Shown here piece after piece: positions 1 through 11,252 of a stretch of DNA of 64,000 nt. The DNA is taken from contig OZ218957.1 in NCBI GenBank assembly GCA_965112735.1, forward strand, positions 2,418,001 to 2,482,000, read 5' to 3'. Source of the DNA: Phaeosaccion multiseriatum (taxonomy: Eukaryota > Ochrophyta, other classes). A model generated the notes under the pieces. The model did no database searches. It saw only the letters and a list, made by a program, of their open reading frames with translations, and had not been told where the DNA came from. A program made the position numbers and the translations under genes. Numbering within the stretch: position 1 is the stretch's first letter; every line of letters begins with the position of its first letter.

Positions 1-1693
1 CCTCGAATTATTTCATCTTCATCCTCTGCTGCGTTTGGTGTCTCTCCTTGAAAATGGGTCTTGTACAGCTGTACCTCACGTAAAAAGTCATAACTCTCGT
101 GACACATCGATCTGTTGACGTAGTCAATGAGCACGTCGTTCATAAGCGGCTCTTGCATCATGGCTTCAACGTCAGAGTACTTCTCTCTGTACTTCTCCAA
201 TTTCACGTTCTCCCAATCATCGCCCTCGACGGCTATTCTGCTCATCGTCGCTCCTCGCCGCGCCCGCCTCACGCTGAGTCGCTTCATGACGAACCTGTAA
301 GCATGGCCTTCGTTGTCCCTGCCCACTAAACACAACACCAGCGACTCGAAAATGCTGGCAAGCAAGCCTAAACCAATCAAAAGGTTGATGGCAGTGCCCG
401 TGTCCGCAAGGCCCGTTTTGTCGAGAAACACCGTCGCCAAGATTGGTATCGACATGGACAGGACGATGATGTTGACGCGATGTAGCTCAGACCCAAATTC
501 AAGCATATCGTCCAGGTCCTCCACGTATCCCGCTATGACGTTGAGGATGCAGTAGACGAAGAAGAGCATGTGAGAGTGCACAGCCCAATCATTGAAGAAG
601 TATCCACACTCCTCACCGAGCTCCTCGCGGCCCTGCGGGCGGGGGGGGGGGTGGATCGGGGAGGAGGGTGGGGGACGGTGGAGCGCGTGGACGGGTCAGG
701 AGGGGGTAGCTGCGGAAATCACAATGGATAAAGCTCTTATCATTTCTGTGGCATCCCTCGCGAATCGGGTTGGAACTGCTTCCTCTCCCTCGTGCTGCTC
801 ACCTTGGAGTAGCGGGGGAGGGCGAATGTCAACACTGTGCACACACAAACAGCCAGTAGAGGGCCTATACCACACCCCGTGAACATTGCTTTGCGAGATA
901 GGAACTTGCCGTACTTCTGCCGTAGAACTGGAGTGAATCAGGGAAAGAAAGGGGGAAAGGGCATGAGGCCGAGAGAGCTGTTGATTGAGCATGCAGCCAG
1001 CTGGATGAGGGATAAACCAAGGCAAAGAAACAATAGAGCTCCCCACGAACCGGAAAGGGAGCCAGAAGTGTAGCTACCTCATCCTCTCCGCCCGCGCGCC
1101 CCCTCCCGCTTACCTTTATCCCCACTCACACCGAGGCGAAGCCCTCGTATACCGTACGCCCACAAGAAAAGGAGGAAGAACAAATCTGGGGAGGAGAAAG
1201 AGAGGAGGGTGGGAGAGACAAGAGAAGAGTAGGTGGAGCAGAGTCAGCGCAGAGATGGGCGGGTGGGGCACGCAGCAGGGGGAGAACAACACGGTACGAG
1301 TCGCAACCCCTCGCCCAGGCCGCCCGGCAGTGTCGTGGTGGGCCGAGCAGGAGAACAGACACTCACATGACTCCCACATGGTTATCCAGCAAGGCCATTC
1401 CTTGCCCAGCGTGGTGACCACTTGTTGGAGAGGAAGGAGAATGCCCCCGACCAGGAACGCATAGGCAACGGAAACTAAAGTGAGCTCAGGCGTGCGAGCT
1501 CGGAAGCGAAGTGTGTCCGACCTGCACACCAGAGCGAGAGGGAGAGAAGGGTGTCAGTGAGGACTCGCTTGGTGTCCAGCTCTGGCCACCCTCCCTTCTG
1601 TACATACATGCTAAAGAAAAACGCGAATGAGCCGATGGTAACCAAAATGAAGACGATGAAGTAAACGCTCAAGAAGGCTACTGAAAAGATCAT
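1..1693 (-). CDS. 7TM receptor-like protein with C-terminal RGS domain (3' end outside the window)
   Basis: Five exons join in frame: 1608-1693, 1367-1521, 1114-1185, 803-927 and <1-632, all with GT-AG borders. The conceptual protein has seven hydrophobic segments: one in exon 1, one in exon 2, one across the exon 2/3 border, one in exon 4 and three in exon 5. They are followed by a basic stretch (KRLSVRRARRG) and the start of an RGS domain. The RGS signature is visible as YREKYSDVEAMMQEPL, then DYVNRSMCHESYDFL and EVQLYK. RGS domains accelerate GTP hydrolysis by G-alpha subunits, and plant, fungal and algal 7TM-RGS proteins place this activity at the plasma membrane. The start at 1693 begins with the first membrane segment; an in-frame ATG at 1723 is an alternative. 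The RGS domain is cut by position 1, so its second half is not visible. Confidence 0.8.
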
Positions 1694-1969
1694 GGTAGTA
1701 GTGGGATGGGTGTATAAGAGCAAGCCGAGGCGTGGTACTCCGGCTCCTCCCTACGGGAAATTCACCATGATTTGGCTTATGCTACTCCTACTCCTACTCC
1801 TACTGCTGGAGTTACCCTCCTTGCGGCCGGTCGCCGTAAACCCGCACACGGATCGCACACGTACAGGCCAAAACATGTAACGCCTGCGGACACCAGGTAT
1901 TGTTGACTTTTCTTTTATCTTGGCCCTTTGATTTACTTGGTGTGGCGCCCGCACCGCCCCAGCTTCATC
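1694..1969. promoter_or_regulatory. Divergent intergenic promoter region
   Basis: This 276-bp gap separates two start codons on opposite strands and must hold both promoters and 5' UTRs. It contains a short CTC-rich run (1783-1808). I see no convincing TATA box or other named element. Confidence 0.4.
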
Positions 1970-3274
1970 ATGAAGAAAGGACGAAAGGATGGAGACGCCC
2001 AGGCGAAGGCACTGGCAAAGGCGGGCGAGTTCGTGGCCAAGCTCGCTGGCAAGCTGCACGCCACTGGTCTCGAGGGCGACGATGCAACGCGTTTATTTCG
2101 GGCGTCTGTGGAGGCGCTGCCTGCACGAAGCTCGTTGAAGAGGGTCCTGGGAGAGCAGCCTGATGAGTTCGCCGCGGCTTTCGCTGAGCAAGTGCGCTCT
2201 CTGAGCGGGGCCAGGAAGCGGCGGAGGGTTCAGTCTCCTGCTGCAGCTGCGGCGGCGGCTGCTGTCGCGGAGGAGGAAGAGGAGGAGGCGTCCCCGCTCA
2301 ACGTCACCACGAAGGCCCTCTATAAGCGACAGGCGCGACGCGCGATGGGAACCATTCCGTCTACCTCTGCGCCCTCCCCTACCGAAGCTCTGACTCTGCT
2401 GGCCACGGACCCCTCTGCCTCTTTAGAGGTGCTCCTGGCCTTCTTCTGTGGAGCGAGTCCAGCAGCAGCCACAAAAGGCTCGAGGAGCAGCTCCAAGGAA
2501 GGCAGCAGCGATGCCGCTCTGGAGCAAATAGAGGCCGTGGTTGCCGGCCTCTCTTCCGGCCTCGCCTTGCTTCCGAGCTCCTCTGCTGGCCGCCTACACG
2601 ACCTCATGCGCCAGGCACACGAGGGCGTGGCGGTCCTGCTGCAGCAAGGCCGGAGTCTGTCCGTGGCTGCTCGTTTGGTACGCCGAATTCTAGTGCTCAG
2701 TAGCGGCAACAGCAGCACCAGCAGCAGTGGGAGTAGCAGAGGGAGTAGGTCGGCGAGTGTGGTGGAGGGGCGGGGGTGTGCTGCTCTGCTTGTCGATTAC
2801 CTGACCCTCGCTGCGGCCTTGGGTCCTCAGGACGAGGCTTTCAGCAGCAGCGGATGGGACAGTCTGTTGGATCACGTCATGGCGATGTGCGATATTGCCC
2901 TTGGTCCTCTGCAGCAGCAACAGCAACAACAGCAGCAACAGCGAGGCGCACAGGAATTTGCACTGCTGTTCTGCAGAGAGCTGGCAATGCGCTGCTCCTT
3001 TGCACACTCTGCTGCTGCATCATCAAGTGGGGGGGCAAAGAGGGCAAAGAACGGCGGCAGCAGCAGCAGCAGCACCAAGAAGGAGAGCAAAGGGACGCCG
3101 CATATGATCCAAATGGCTGATCTGCCGCCCCCCGCTGCTGCGCTCATCGCGTCAGCGTGCCAACAGGTGTGGTTTCATCTATGCTCGGGGACACGGGCGA
3201 CGGACGGGAGCATGTATCTGAAGAGCGCCACCGCCTCACTCATCACCCACCAACTCCTCTCCTTCGTGGCGCAC

Positions 3275-3312
<38 letters not shown>

Positions 3313-3859
3313 GCACAAGAAGGAGGGGGCGCGGAGTGGGAGTGGGGGGGCGCTACAGCTGAGTCGTGCGGTGGTTTCGGCAGCCAAAAGCCTCCCCCCC
3401 CCCGCCTCTCTCCTGCGATCGCTGGAGAGAGTCGACGAGCTGGCCGTGCCTCAGCCGTGCCGGAAGGTGTTTCGAGAGCTGGCGCAAGCCTCGGCTTCGG
3501 GCGGTTCCGCGGCGTTGTCCTCCCATCTTTGGAGTGGAGCAGGCAGCAGCGCTGACGTTGGTCCCGGTGGTGATTCCGGACGGACGGAGGCTCTGGCTCG
3601 CCTGGCTTGGGCGTGGGGAGAACTCATGGTGGGCGAGGGAGAGGGAAGCAACGAGGAAGAGGAGGAGGGTGAGGATAAAGACGGGGGAGAGGGGGAGGAG
3701 GATGAGAGGGGCGGGGAGGACTCAGACATGGACGGCTCAGAAGGCGAGGAAGAGCTCTTCTTCGTAGACAAGGGCTCAGGCGGCAGGCCAACCAACGGAG
3801 GTGGGGCTTCTGTGGCGTTTGGAGGGGATGAGGTGGAGGAAGAATCTGAGAGTGAGTGA
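1970..3859 (+). CDS. Unknown protein with Ser/Gln tracts and an acidic tail
   Basis: A single uninterrupted reading frame of 629 codons. I chose the ATG at 1970 (MKKGRKDGDAQAKAL) because the 14 codons upstream in the same frame look like 5' UTR. The first 85 residues are helical and charged and end in a basic cluster (ARKRRRVQSP) that could be a nuclear localisation signal. The middle is Ala/Ser/Leu-rich with runs of Gln (near residue 310) and Ser (near residue 440). The last 80 residues are strongly acidic (EEEEEGEDKDGGEGEEDE and DSDMDGSEGEEELFF). A basic patch with a long acidic tail is common in nucleolar and chromatin proteins, but I recognise no family and assign no function. No intron is needed, which is unusual in this window. 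Confidence 0.6.
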
Positions 3860-4896
3860 GGAAGGAAGGAAGGAAGGAAGGAAGGAGCGTCCTGAGAGTA
3901 TGTGAAGAAGTGAAAGGACCAGCGGGATGTTGCGCTGCTGTAGAGATGCGAGCTGCTGTCTGTCAGTCCTTCTTAATGGAGGGTCCATTAGGTGTTGTAC
4001 GTGACGTTGCTTTGCGACACTTCCCTTGTCATATGGTACTGATTCGAATTAAAGCAAAAGTATGCGAGTACCAAACCCCGGCTTCAGAGTCAAGACGCTC
4101 AAATTAATTGAAAAAAAGAAAAAAAACACTCACGTACATCCCACTCGACTCCCCTTCCGCCACCCGACGTTAACGCTTGCATCTCTTCCGTTAGTGTCCG
4201 CATAACCCCCGCCCCCGCCGCACACGCACACACGCATCAGGCCATTCTCGGCCAGGCGAGCTGAGAGCACACCACCCGTACCATGAAAATGAAAACACCC
4301 AAGCAGGCAGACACGACCGCCGCCTGCAGCGGCAGGTTGAGTAAAAGACACACATTAATTGAAGAGGGGCGTAGCGTGTCTGGAGCCTAAAAGACACACA
4401 TTAATTGAAGAGGGGCGTAGCGTGTCTGGAGCCGAGAGGGGGCGGCTTGGTTCTTTCGTCGTGACAGAGCTCTATTCCACCCCAACGCGCAGCTGCCCCA
4501 CCACCGCATCGCCTCAAATTCGTCCACTCGTTCACGAACGGCCCCGCCTGGGTCGTCAAAGCTGCACGCTGCGGTGCGGCAGCCCCTTACGCTCTCATTT
4601 CCGTAGCACTCGAGGCCTCTCCTCATGCCCCTACTGCACTCGTTGCTCCTTCCATCATGGTGGAGGCGGAGGTCTTCTCGAAAGAGACGCACTGGAAATG
4701 TAGAGGGTATCGCCGCTGTTTTGTTGCTCCAATAGAGGGGGGCTACTGATTGTCGTCGGAGGTTGATGCACACAGCTCGGGTAGACCTTCCGCCACCTAT
4801 CTGCTGTGGTAGTTTGCGACGTATAAGATTAGTCCATTCAGGAACTTCCCCCAGTGGTAATGAGGGAATCTTAAAGCAGTCTTTCTCCCTCCCGCC
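3860..4896. other. Convergent intergenic region
   Basis: Lies between the 3' ends of two converging genes. It starts with a (GGAA)n run (3860-3886), contains an AT-rich patch near 4080-4125 and holds a 46-bp tandem duplication at 4343. Short reading frames here show no family features, and I see no gene. Confidence 0.5.
4343..4434. repeat. 46-bp tandem duplication
   Basis: Two adjacent copies of a 46-bp unit beginning AAAAGACACACATTAATTGA, at 4343-4388 and 4389-4434. They differ only at the last base. The near-identity points to a recent duplication. Confidence 0.9.
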
Positions 4897-5264
4897 CTAG
4901 CCAAGTGATGTTGTGACGCGGACGTGCTCGCCGCAACTGAGTGTGTCTTTTACAAGATGTCTCAGGTCGAGAGAGGCTCCTTTCTTATTCACAATGGTTA
5001 CTGGCATCCCGAGCTGCTTCCACCCCTCGTAGTCCATCTCATCAAAGCGCATTATCGCCACGATACCGAGCCACCGCAATCGCTGCTCGCCATCTCCGCA
5101 GGAGATGGAAATGACTTTATCCTGAGAAGAAGTAGTAGTTCATGTAGGTACAGTGTGAGATGAGGGTTGGAATGGAGGGGAGTTAGTCCTTCCTTACTCA
5201 CATGGACGTGCACATAGACCTCAAAAACGTTCTCGGGCGCTTCCTCCTCCTCAGCCTCTGTCAT
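4897..5264 (-). CDS. Small protein resembling the PAR3/HAL N-terminal (PB1-like) domain
   Basis: Two exons, 5202-5264 and 4897-5122, join in frame through a GT-AG intron. An in-frame TGA five codons before the ATG at 5264 fixes the start. The protein is about 95 residues. After an acidic start (MTEAEEEEAPENVFEVYVHV) it reads KVISISCGDGEQRLRWL, then MRFDEMDYEGWKQLG, then GASLDLRHLVKDTL. The order 'V-V-CGDG, L, R, W, G-LDL, D' resembles the N-terminal oligomerisation domain of PAR3 polarity proteins, which is a PB1-like fold. Here it makes up the whole protein, with no PDZ domains. The resemblance is from memory of the family pattern and should be checked by profile search. Its start lies only 145 bp from the divergent zinc-knuckle gene. 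Confidence 0.6.
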
Positions 5265-5409
5265 GATACAAAGTCTTCAGAAAACGAAGACAGAAATGGT
5301 AACGCCACGCCTTCGGATGCCATCAGCCATGCTGAAACTGAAACTGGTGGAGCTGGTCTTCGGTCTTGTTTTTCTACCCATCCCACTTTAAAGCGCGACC
5401 AGCAGCACC
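5265..5409. promoter_or_regulatory. Very short divergent promoter region
   Basis: Only 145 bp separate the ATGs of the PAR3-domain-like gene (minus) and the zinc-knuckle gene (plus). Both promoters and 5' UTRs must fit in or overlap this stretch. No named motif is visible. Confidence 0.4.
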
Positions 5410-5471
5410 ATGAATAGCTACATCAAGACCAAGCCGAGGGGGAGGAGAGCAGAATCGCTCTCCGAGAAGCC

Positions 5472-5504
<33 letters not shown>

Positions 5505-5759
5505 AAGGCAAAAGAAGTCGGAGGCTTCCACTAGGTACGGCGGGATACCTCCCCCCCCTATCTCTCGTGTCGCTTCCCTAAGGCACGCCCACATCTGTGA
5601 GAGGATTATTTCTCTGTGCATTTCCTCACACTCCTACGTGCGGCCTCGCCCAGAAGAAGCGACGCTGATGAGGGCCACCATTTTAGGGATATCAGTGCTC
5701 GAGGCGTCGTTGACAATTAAACCAAAATCCCTCTTACCATTGCCCCCCTTCTCGCTGTC

Positions 5760-5838
<79 letters not shown>

Positions 5839-6709
5839 TGTGTCTCTCTCTATCTGCCTCCCCCCTTAGTGGCCCTCTTACTGAAATTGGCGATGGGGAG
5901 TACGTACAGACGTCGATCCACCAGGTAGTGCTTCTTGTCGATCTCTTTGTCATCGACGCATCACCTTCATCTGATCTTCCCTTCAGTATCATCTGCACCT
6001 GTCACTATTATTGTCACTCTCACCGTCATTTGCTCTTGTGCGCCTGCCTGCTCACCCCAATGCTGCTCTTTGCTCTCCGGTGCTCTCCCCAGAATGTGGG
6101 CTATTCGAGGCAGGGCGTGACTAAGTTGACCACGAATGAGGGTAAGGTGTTTGCTTACGTGGTTGACAATTACCAAATTCCTCAAGACATTGAGAAAAAC
6201 CGAAAGGTAAGGGACCAGCAGGCAGAGCAGTAGTACATGAAAGGGAAGGGGGGCACCGCGCACCTAAGGGAGACACACTTAACATGCACGGAAGGAGAGA
6301 GGGGGGGCGGAACCAGTTTTGTTTCAGGTTTGGTGCTGGGGGGTGGAGCGCTCCTCTCGCGCGATGGCACTGTACAGGCTTTAGCAGGCGAGGCCTCTCC
6401 TCCCCTCTCACTCATGGGCGTAAGTGCCCACCCACACACGGCTCCTCTCCAACGCGTGACACCCCTCGCCCCCCCACCAACGCGTTTGCCCCCCTTCCTC
6501 CCCCTTCCTCGCCTGTTGTATCCACATCACATCAGTATGGGCCATTGAGCGGGTCGACCTTCGAGAGGCGGGTCCTTAGAGCCTACACAAATTCACAACT
6601 GCAAGCCAAGGAGGGGTCGGCAGCCGCGACAGCTCCGCTAAAGATGTGTACGCGGTGTGGCGGTGTAGGGCACTTTAAGCGCAACTGTTACGAGGAGGAG
6701 GCTCCGTGA
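5410..6709 (+). CDS. Small CCHC zinc-knuckle protein
   Basis: Four exons join in frame: 5410-5534, 5870-5924, 6093-6206 and 6536-6709, giving 155 residues. Exon 1 is basic and carries a Gln run (QKRQKKSEAST). Exon 2 reads GPLTEIGDGEYVQTSIHQ. Exon 3 reads NVGYSRQGVTKLTTNEG and DNYQIPQDIEKNRK. Exon 4 ends with a single zinc knuckle, CTRCGGVGHFKRNC (CX2CX4HX4C), near the C-terminus. CCHC knuckles usually bind single-stranded nucleic acid, so an RNA-related role is likely, but I cannot name the family. Exon 2 was found because a direct exon 1 to exon 3 joint breaks the frame; the 55-nt exon 2 restores it and has proper borders. Intron 1 holds a TC/TG satellite. Confidence 0.75.
5759..5842. repeat. 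(TC)n-(TG)n microsatellite in an intron
   Basis: A compound dinucleotide array in intron 1 of the zinc-knuckle gene. It ends about 27 bp before the exon 2 acceptor and supplies much of its pyrimidine-rich tract. Confidence 0.95.
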
Positions 6710-7404
6710 AGACAAGAGCCGAGCCGAGGCATGCTGCGCTCGCTGCCTGCAGACTGCGAGAAGGCGGGTCTCGAAAGAAGGGGGTGGGAGATGTGAGGAA
6801 AGGCAACACACCATCGCGCATGCGTGCGTGCGTGCGTGTGTGCTAGAGTGCCGCTCTTTGCGCCTCAGCTCATGTACAAACGTCTTTGAAGCGAATGATT
6901 CGTTTTGGTTGTATGGTTGGGGAGGAGACCAGCCTGCTGCTGCTGCTGCTGCTGCTGCCGCTGCTGGTGATGGTAGGGCCGGGAGGGAGAGAGGCACTTG
7001 TGTTGCTCAGCCTAAGGCGGCGCTCCACATAGCGCCTATCTGTTCTGTACAGACATGCTGCTTGCATTTGTCCTCTTCAACGGGAAGGGGGGTGGGTCAG
7101 CCCTCTTCAATCGGATGGAAGGGGACGTGTATTAGTCTTCTCGCGACGGGGGGCGGGTCAAGCGCTCAACGCAAAAAAAGGCAACCATTTATTTTGTACA
7201 AAATATAAAAGGTCTTTCTACAGACAAAGTAAAGAGGAAGGAAAAGCCAAGTCAAGCGGAAGGGGCAGGGGCGAGAGAGCGCTGAGAACGGCGTGACGAC
7301 CTGCATCTATCCCCAGGGTCAGTGGTCCTGCTCACCTCCCTCTCTTTCCTTACAAAACATATACATATATATATACACACATACACATACACCGCCGTCA
7401 AGAG
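6710..7404. other. Convergent intergenic region
   Basis: Contains the 3' flanks of two converging genes, a short (TGC)n run (6938-6965) and a (TA)n/(CA)n patch near 7360-7392. I see no coding evidence. Confidence 0.5.
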
Positions 7405-8483
7405 TCAAGAGCAGTACTCTCCTCCTTCCTCCCTCGCCCTCGTTGGCCGGATGGCCCTTACAAAGCAGCGGTAGTGGTACGCATCCGACGACCAAAGCTC
7501 CGGCGACAGCGGAGGAGAAAGAGGAAAAGAGGAGCAAGAACCGGCACCGCCCGCTCGGCCTCTTTGGCCGAACAAGAGCTGCCGGGATGAGGGGGCATAC
7601 ACACCCACTTCGGCATACCCTCCTGTTGTATCACCAACTGCTTCTGCTTGTGCTCCTCCTGCTGCTGCTGCTGCTCGCCCATGCACCATCCTGGTGGTGG
7701 CTTCCCTTCGAGCTGCCTCCTCCTCCCCCTCCTCTTCCTCCTCCTCCTCCTGCTCTTCCTCCTCTTCCTGAGTCATAAGAGAGCAAGACCTTGCCGGGCA
7801 GCACTCCAGGAGCACGTCAAACTCCGGCGGCGGTGGCGGTGGCGGACGACGCTGACGCTTCTCAGCAGTCCCTGTCCCTGCCCCTGTCCGTGATGCTCCT
7901 CCTGCCCCTTCTGCCCCTGCTCCTGACTCTCCCGCTGGCGTCGGCGCTGGCGAGAGGCCCATCACCATCATCCTAGCCAGGGACGAGGCCTCCGGATGCG
8001 CGCCGAGAAAGGGCACGGGCAAGTGCGCGAAGATGGAGCTCGACCCCGCCGCGTCCACCTCCACAACGAGCTCTTCCTCCCGCTCCTTCCTCTCCTCCTT
8101 CTCCCTCTTCTCCTCTTCGCCCTCCTCCTCCTCCTCCTCCTCCTCCTCCTCCTCCTCCTCCTTCTCCTCTGCAGCTGCTGCGGCTGCAGTCCTCGACCCA
8201 CGCCATCCTGCGGCAGACCGAAGGCTCAGGGTGTACCCCACACGGCTTCTGTCCTCCCTTGTACCCCGTCTGCGCCGCTGCTGCTGTCGTGTGAAAGGGA
8301 AGTCGCCATCGTCACAGCTCACCTACAGCGTGCGGGGAGCACAGCCACGACACGAGCGAGATGAGAGCGCGGTCCGGAGACAGAAGGGAAGTTGGTGATA
8401 CAGCAGTGATTTGTGATACAGCTGCAGCTTGTGAGACACGTATACACGGGAGCTGGCGAGGCTCGACCGATACATACACAACC

Positions 8484-8529
<46 letters not shown>

Positions 8530-10938
8530 AAGAGCCACAACAAAGACGAGGCAAGTGACAGCAAGCAAAGGAGGCGAAGCCAAACAAATGCACGAGAGCG
8601 AAAGAAGAGGAGAGGAGGGGAGAGGAGAGAAGAGAAGGGCGCAACGCATGGCGCAGTGGGGGTGGGTCGGGCATACAATACCCTTCTAGATCATCCCCGC
8701 CTGTTACAGATACCGGTTACAGATACCACACGCACACCCACGTACCTCCACAGCCTCCAGCTTGCACACCAGTACTGGAGGGGCGGAGGCTGGAGCAGCT
8801 GCCAACGCTGCCTGTGCAGCCTGCTGCCTCCGTGTCTGTCCCCGCTGCTGCTCGGTGCGGTGGCAGCGTTGTTGTTGCTGCTGCAGAAGCCTGCTCAGCT
8901 CTTGCCTCAAGGGGGCTACTCTCAAGAAGGGGAGGCTCAGCTCCCACAGCCTCCTCTTGCTCTTGGCTCGCTCCAGAGGGGTGCTACACCTCCTCGTGTT
9001 TCCCTCCCCCCCCCCCCCACCACCACTATTACAACTCACACTCATTCTCCCCAGACCACTCGTGGCACTGCCCCTCGGAGGTCTCAGTCGTTGCAGCAGC
9101 CGCATCGTCTCCCTTCGGTGCACTCCATCCAGGACCGCCAGCGCTCTAGAGTCATGTGCAGAGAGGAGGGACACGCGGGAGTGCGCAGAGCCAAACAACT
9201 TGTTGTCGTTGTTGTTGTTGTTGTTGTTGTTGTTGCTGCTGCTGCTGCTGCGGTTCAATATTTCTCCTTCTGCTGCTTCCGCTGCTGTTGCTCCTCCAGG
9301 ACGAGTGTTCCTGGACCACACGACAGAGGGCAGAAAAAGGGCTCAGACGTAGTCGCACTTGGAAGATACACAGTCCCTCCTTCCCCTTCTCCCCTCCCTA
9401 CCTCCCTCCCTCCCTCCCTCCCTCTCCCTGCCTCTCCCTCCCCCCCTCCGTCCCGCCCTTCTTCCCTCACCTTACCTAGCGAGGACGTTGGTGATTCGCA
9501 GCACCGTCGCGCTCCAGCAGTGGCCCCTGTCTTTGCTATCGTTACCGCTGCTGCCTAGGGCCTTTCTTAGTGTCTCCATGGTCTTGCGTCGAGGCAGATC
9601 CAGGCGGGCTTCCATCTCCTCCCCGCCCCATCCCCGTAGCCGCAGGTCTACCCACATTGGCAATGGCAACGGCGACAGGGGATGTGAATCACCACCTTCA
9701 TCACTACTCTTTGCTGCAGCAGCGCTTGCATCACCAACGCCACCGTCCTCTGTCAACAAGCCCCCCACCTCCTCCTCCTCCTCCTCCTCCTCCTCCTCCT
9801 CCTCCTCCTCCGCCCCTTCCTCCTTCGAGGATGACTGTAATGGTGACCGAAGCGGCCCCTCCTGTGTGACTCGCAGCAGTTCGGCACACACTGTCGTTCG
9901 CACGTCCGGGGCAAGAGCGGGTAGGGGGAGTACTTCGTCTGGCAAGGGCAAGAGCCACCTGAGACCCCCGTCTGGCTCTTCCCCTTCTCCTCCTCCTCCT
10001 CCTCCTCCTCCTCCTCCTCCTCCTCCTCCTCCTGCTGCTGCTGCTGCGGTGGGTGTGGAGGGGCTCGCGATCGCTGCCGCTACAGCCCCTTCAACGGCTA
10101 TCTGTTTCACCAGGTTAGGGTGCGTTTCCATGGCCCAATCCACTACTGTCTGAGCGTGCTGCCTACTCTCCCTCGGCTCCTGCTGCTCCTGGTTGGTGTC
10201 GCCCGCGAGATGTTCTCCCCCATGCATCAAGTAATGCTCGTTTCTCCACAGCACTCGGACGGAGGAGGGGGGGTAGTCGGAACTGTGACACAAGAGGGTG
10301 CGAGAAAAAGGGAGAGAGAGGGACAGATAGAGAGAGAGAGTGAGGGAGAGAGAGAAAGGGAGAGAGAGAGAGAGAGAGAGAGAGAGCGGGAGAGAGCGAG
10401 AAAGAGAGAGAGAGAGAAGGACACGAACAAGGTGCTTGTCAGGCTCGCCATGCACAGCTACAGGGCTTTCTACCCTCCTACTCTTGTCCCCTCCCCTCTG
10501 CGACCTCCAAGAACTCACGTGGTGAGTTGCTGCTTGTTTTGAAAGGAGTTAAAGACGGACTTCACGCTCCGGAGGAGAAGGATATCCCCCACCCGGACGT
10601 CCGTCTCCGCTGCTCGAGCCTTGGGGCCCCATAGAGTGAGCTGGGGCGACGGACGAGGAGGAGACAGTTGGGTGAGCGATGGAGAAGGGAAGGAGGAGAG
10701 AGAAAAAAAGTGAGGAAGATTCATTTCATGTTACCTGCACGGAGCTGCTCGTCCACGGGTCACCGAGGTGGAGCTCGCACACGTCCCAAGCTCCCCTCTG
10801 CCCGCGCTTTTGGACCTGCTTCACCTCTTTGCCCAGCACCAGCCCCACCGCGTGTCCTCCTCCCCCTCCTCCTCGCGGGGGTAGCATGCGCGCGCTCAGG
10901 GACAGGCCAGGAGTAGGCGGCCCCTGCTCTTGCCCCAT
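7405..10938 (-). CDS. Large OB-fold protein resembling POT1/TEBP telomere end-binding domain
   Basis: Five exons join in frame: 10735-10938, 10519-10640, 9476-10282, 8746-9310 and 7405-8322, giving 871 residues. Residues about 20-135 look like an OB fold: HAVGLVLGKEV, then WDVCELHLGDPW, LTLWGPKARA, VRVGDILLLRSVKSVFNSFQ and SSVRVLW. In the POT1/TEBP OB1 family the corresponding strands read 'V-C-L-VDP', 'VGDI-R-HRVK---F-G' and 'L'. Such domains bind single-stranded telomeric G-strand DNA. The rest is low complexity: poly-Gly, poly-Glu, poly-Asn, poly-Gln and poly-Ala tracts from codon-level triplet repeats. No second OB domain is visible. A different OB-fold ssDNA binder is possible. The neighbouring secreted-protein gene is divergent. 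Confidence 0.6.
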
Positions 10939-11252
10939 CACATCTCAGCAATAGTGAGAGCGAGAGAGAGAGAGAGAGAGAGAGGAAGGGCAGCAGCAGA
11001 TCCTCGACTAGCTGCTCGCTGACGCCGTCGGAGCGTCAAATTCGAGGTTTTTAGATTTTTGCCACAACCTGGCCAACACGCTGCTCTCGCGATCACTCAC
11101 AGAGAGAGACGGCGTTCAGGGAGGATAATTGTGGTTGTGGATAGCTAGGCGAGGTCTCGACCCCTGCATTACAGCGGCAAGCCTTTCCTTTGTGGAGTCG
11201 CACGTGCATCTCCTTTCGATTTTTTTTCTTCCCGGCTAACTGCCCACTGACA
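10939..11252. promoter_or_regulatory. Divergent intergenic promoter region
   Basis: A 314-bp gap between head-to-head start codons. It contains a (GA)n run at 10959-10985 and a T8 tract near 11220. No specific binding site can be named. Confidence 0.4.

Noticed and set aside
4359-4703. Plus-strand 114-codon frame in the convergent gap
   Set aside because: No family features, composition like the surrounding non-coding DNA, and it overlaps a 46-bp tandem duplication.
8413-9558. Plus-strand 381-codon frame with poly-Gln
   Set aside because: Opposite to two exons and an intron of the OB-fold gene, which gives a continuous, frame-consistent protein.
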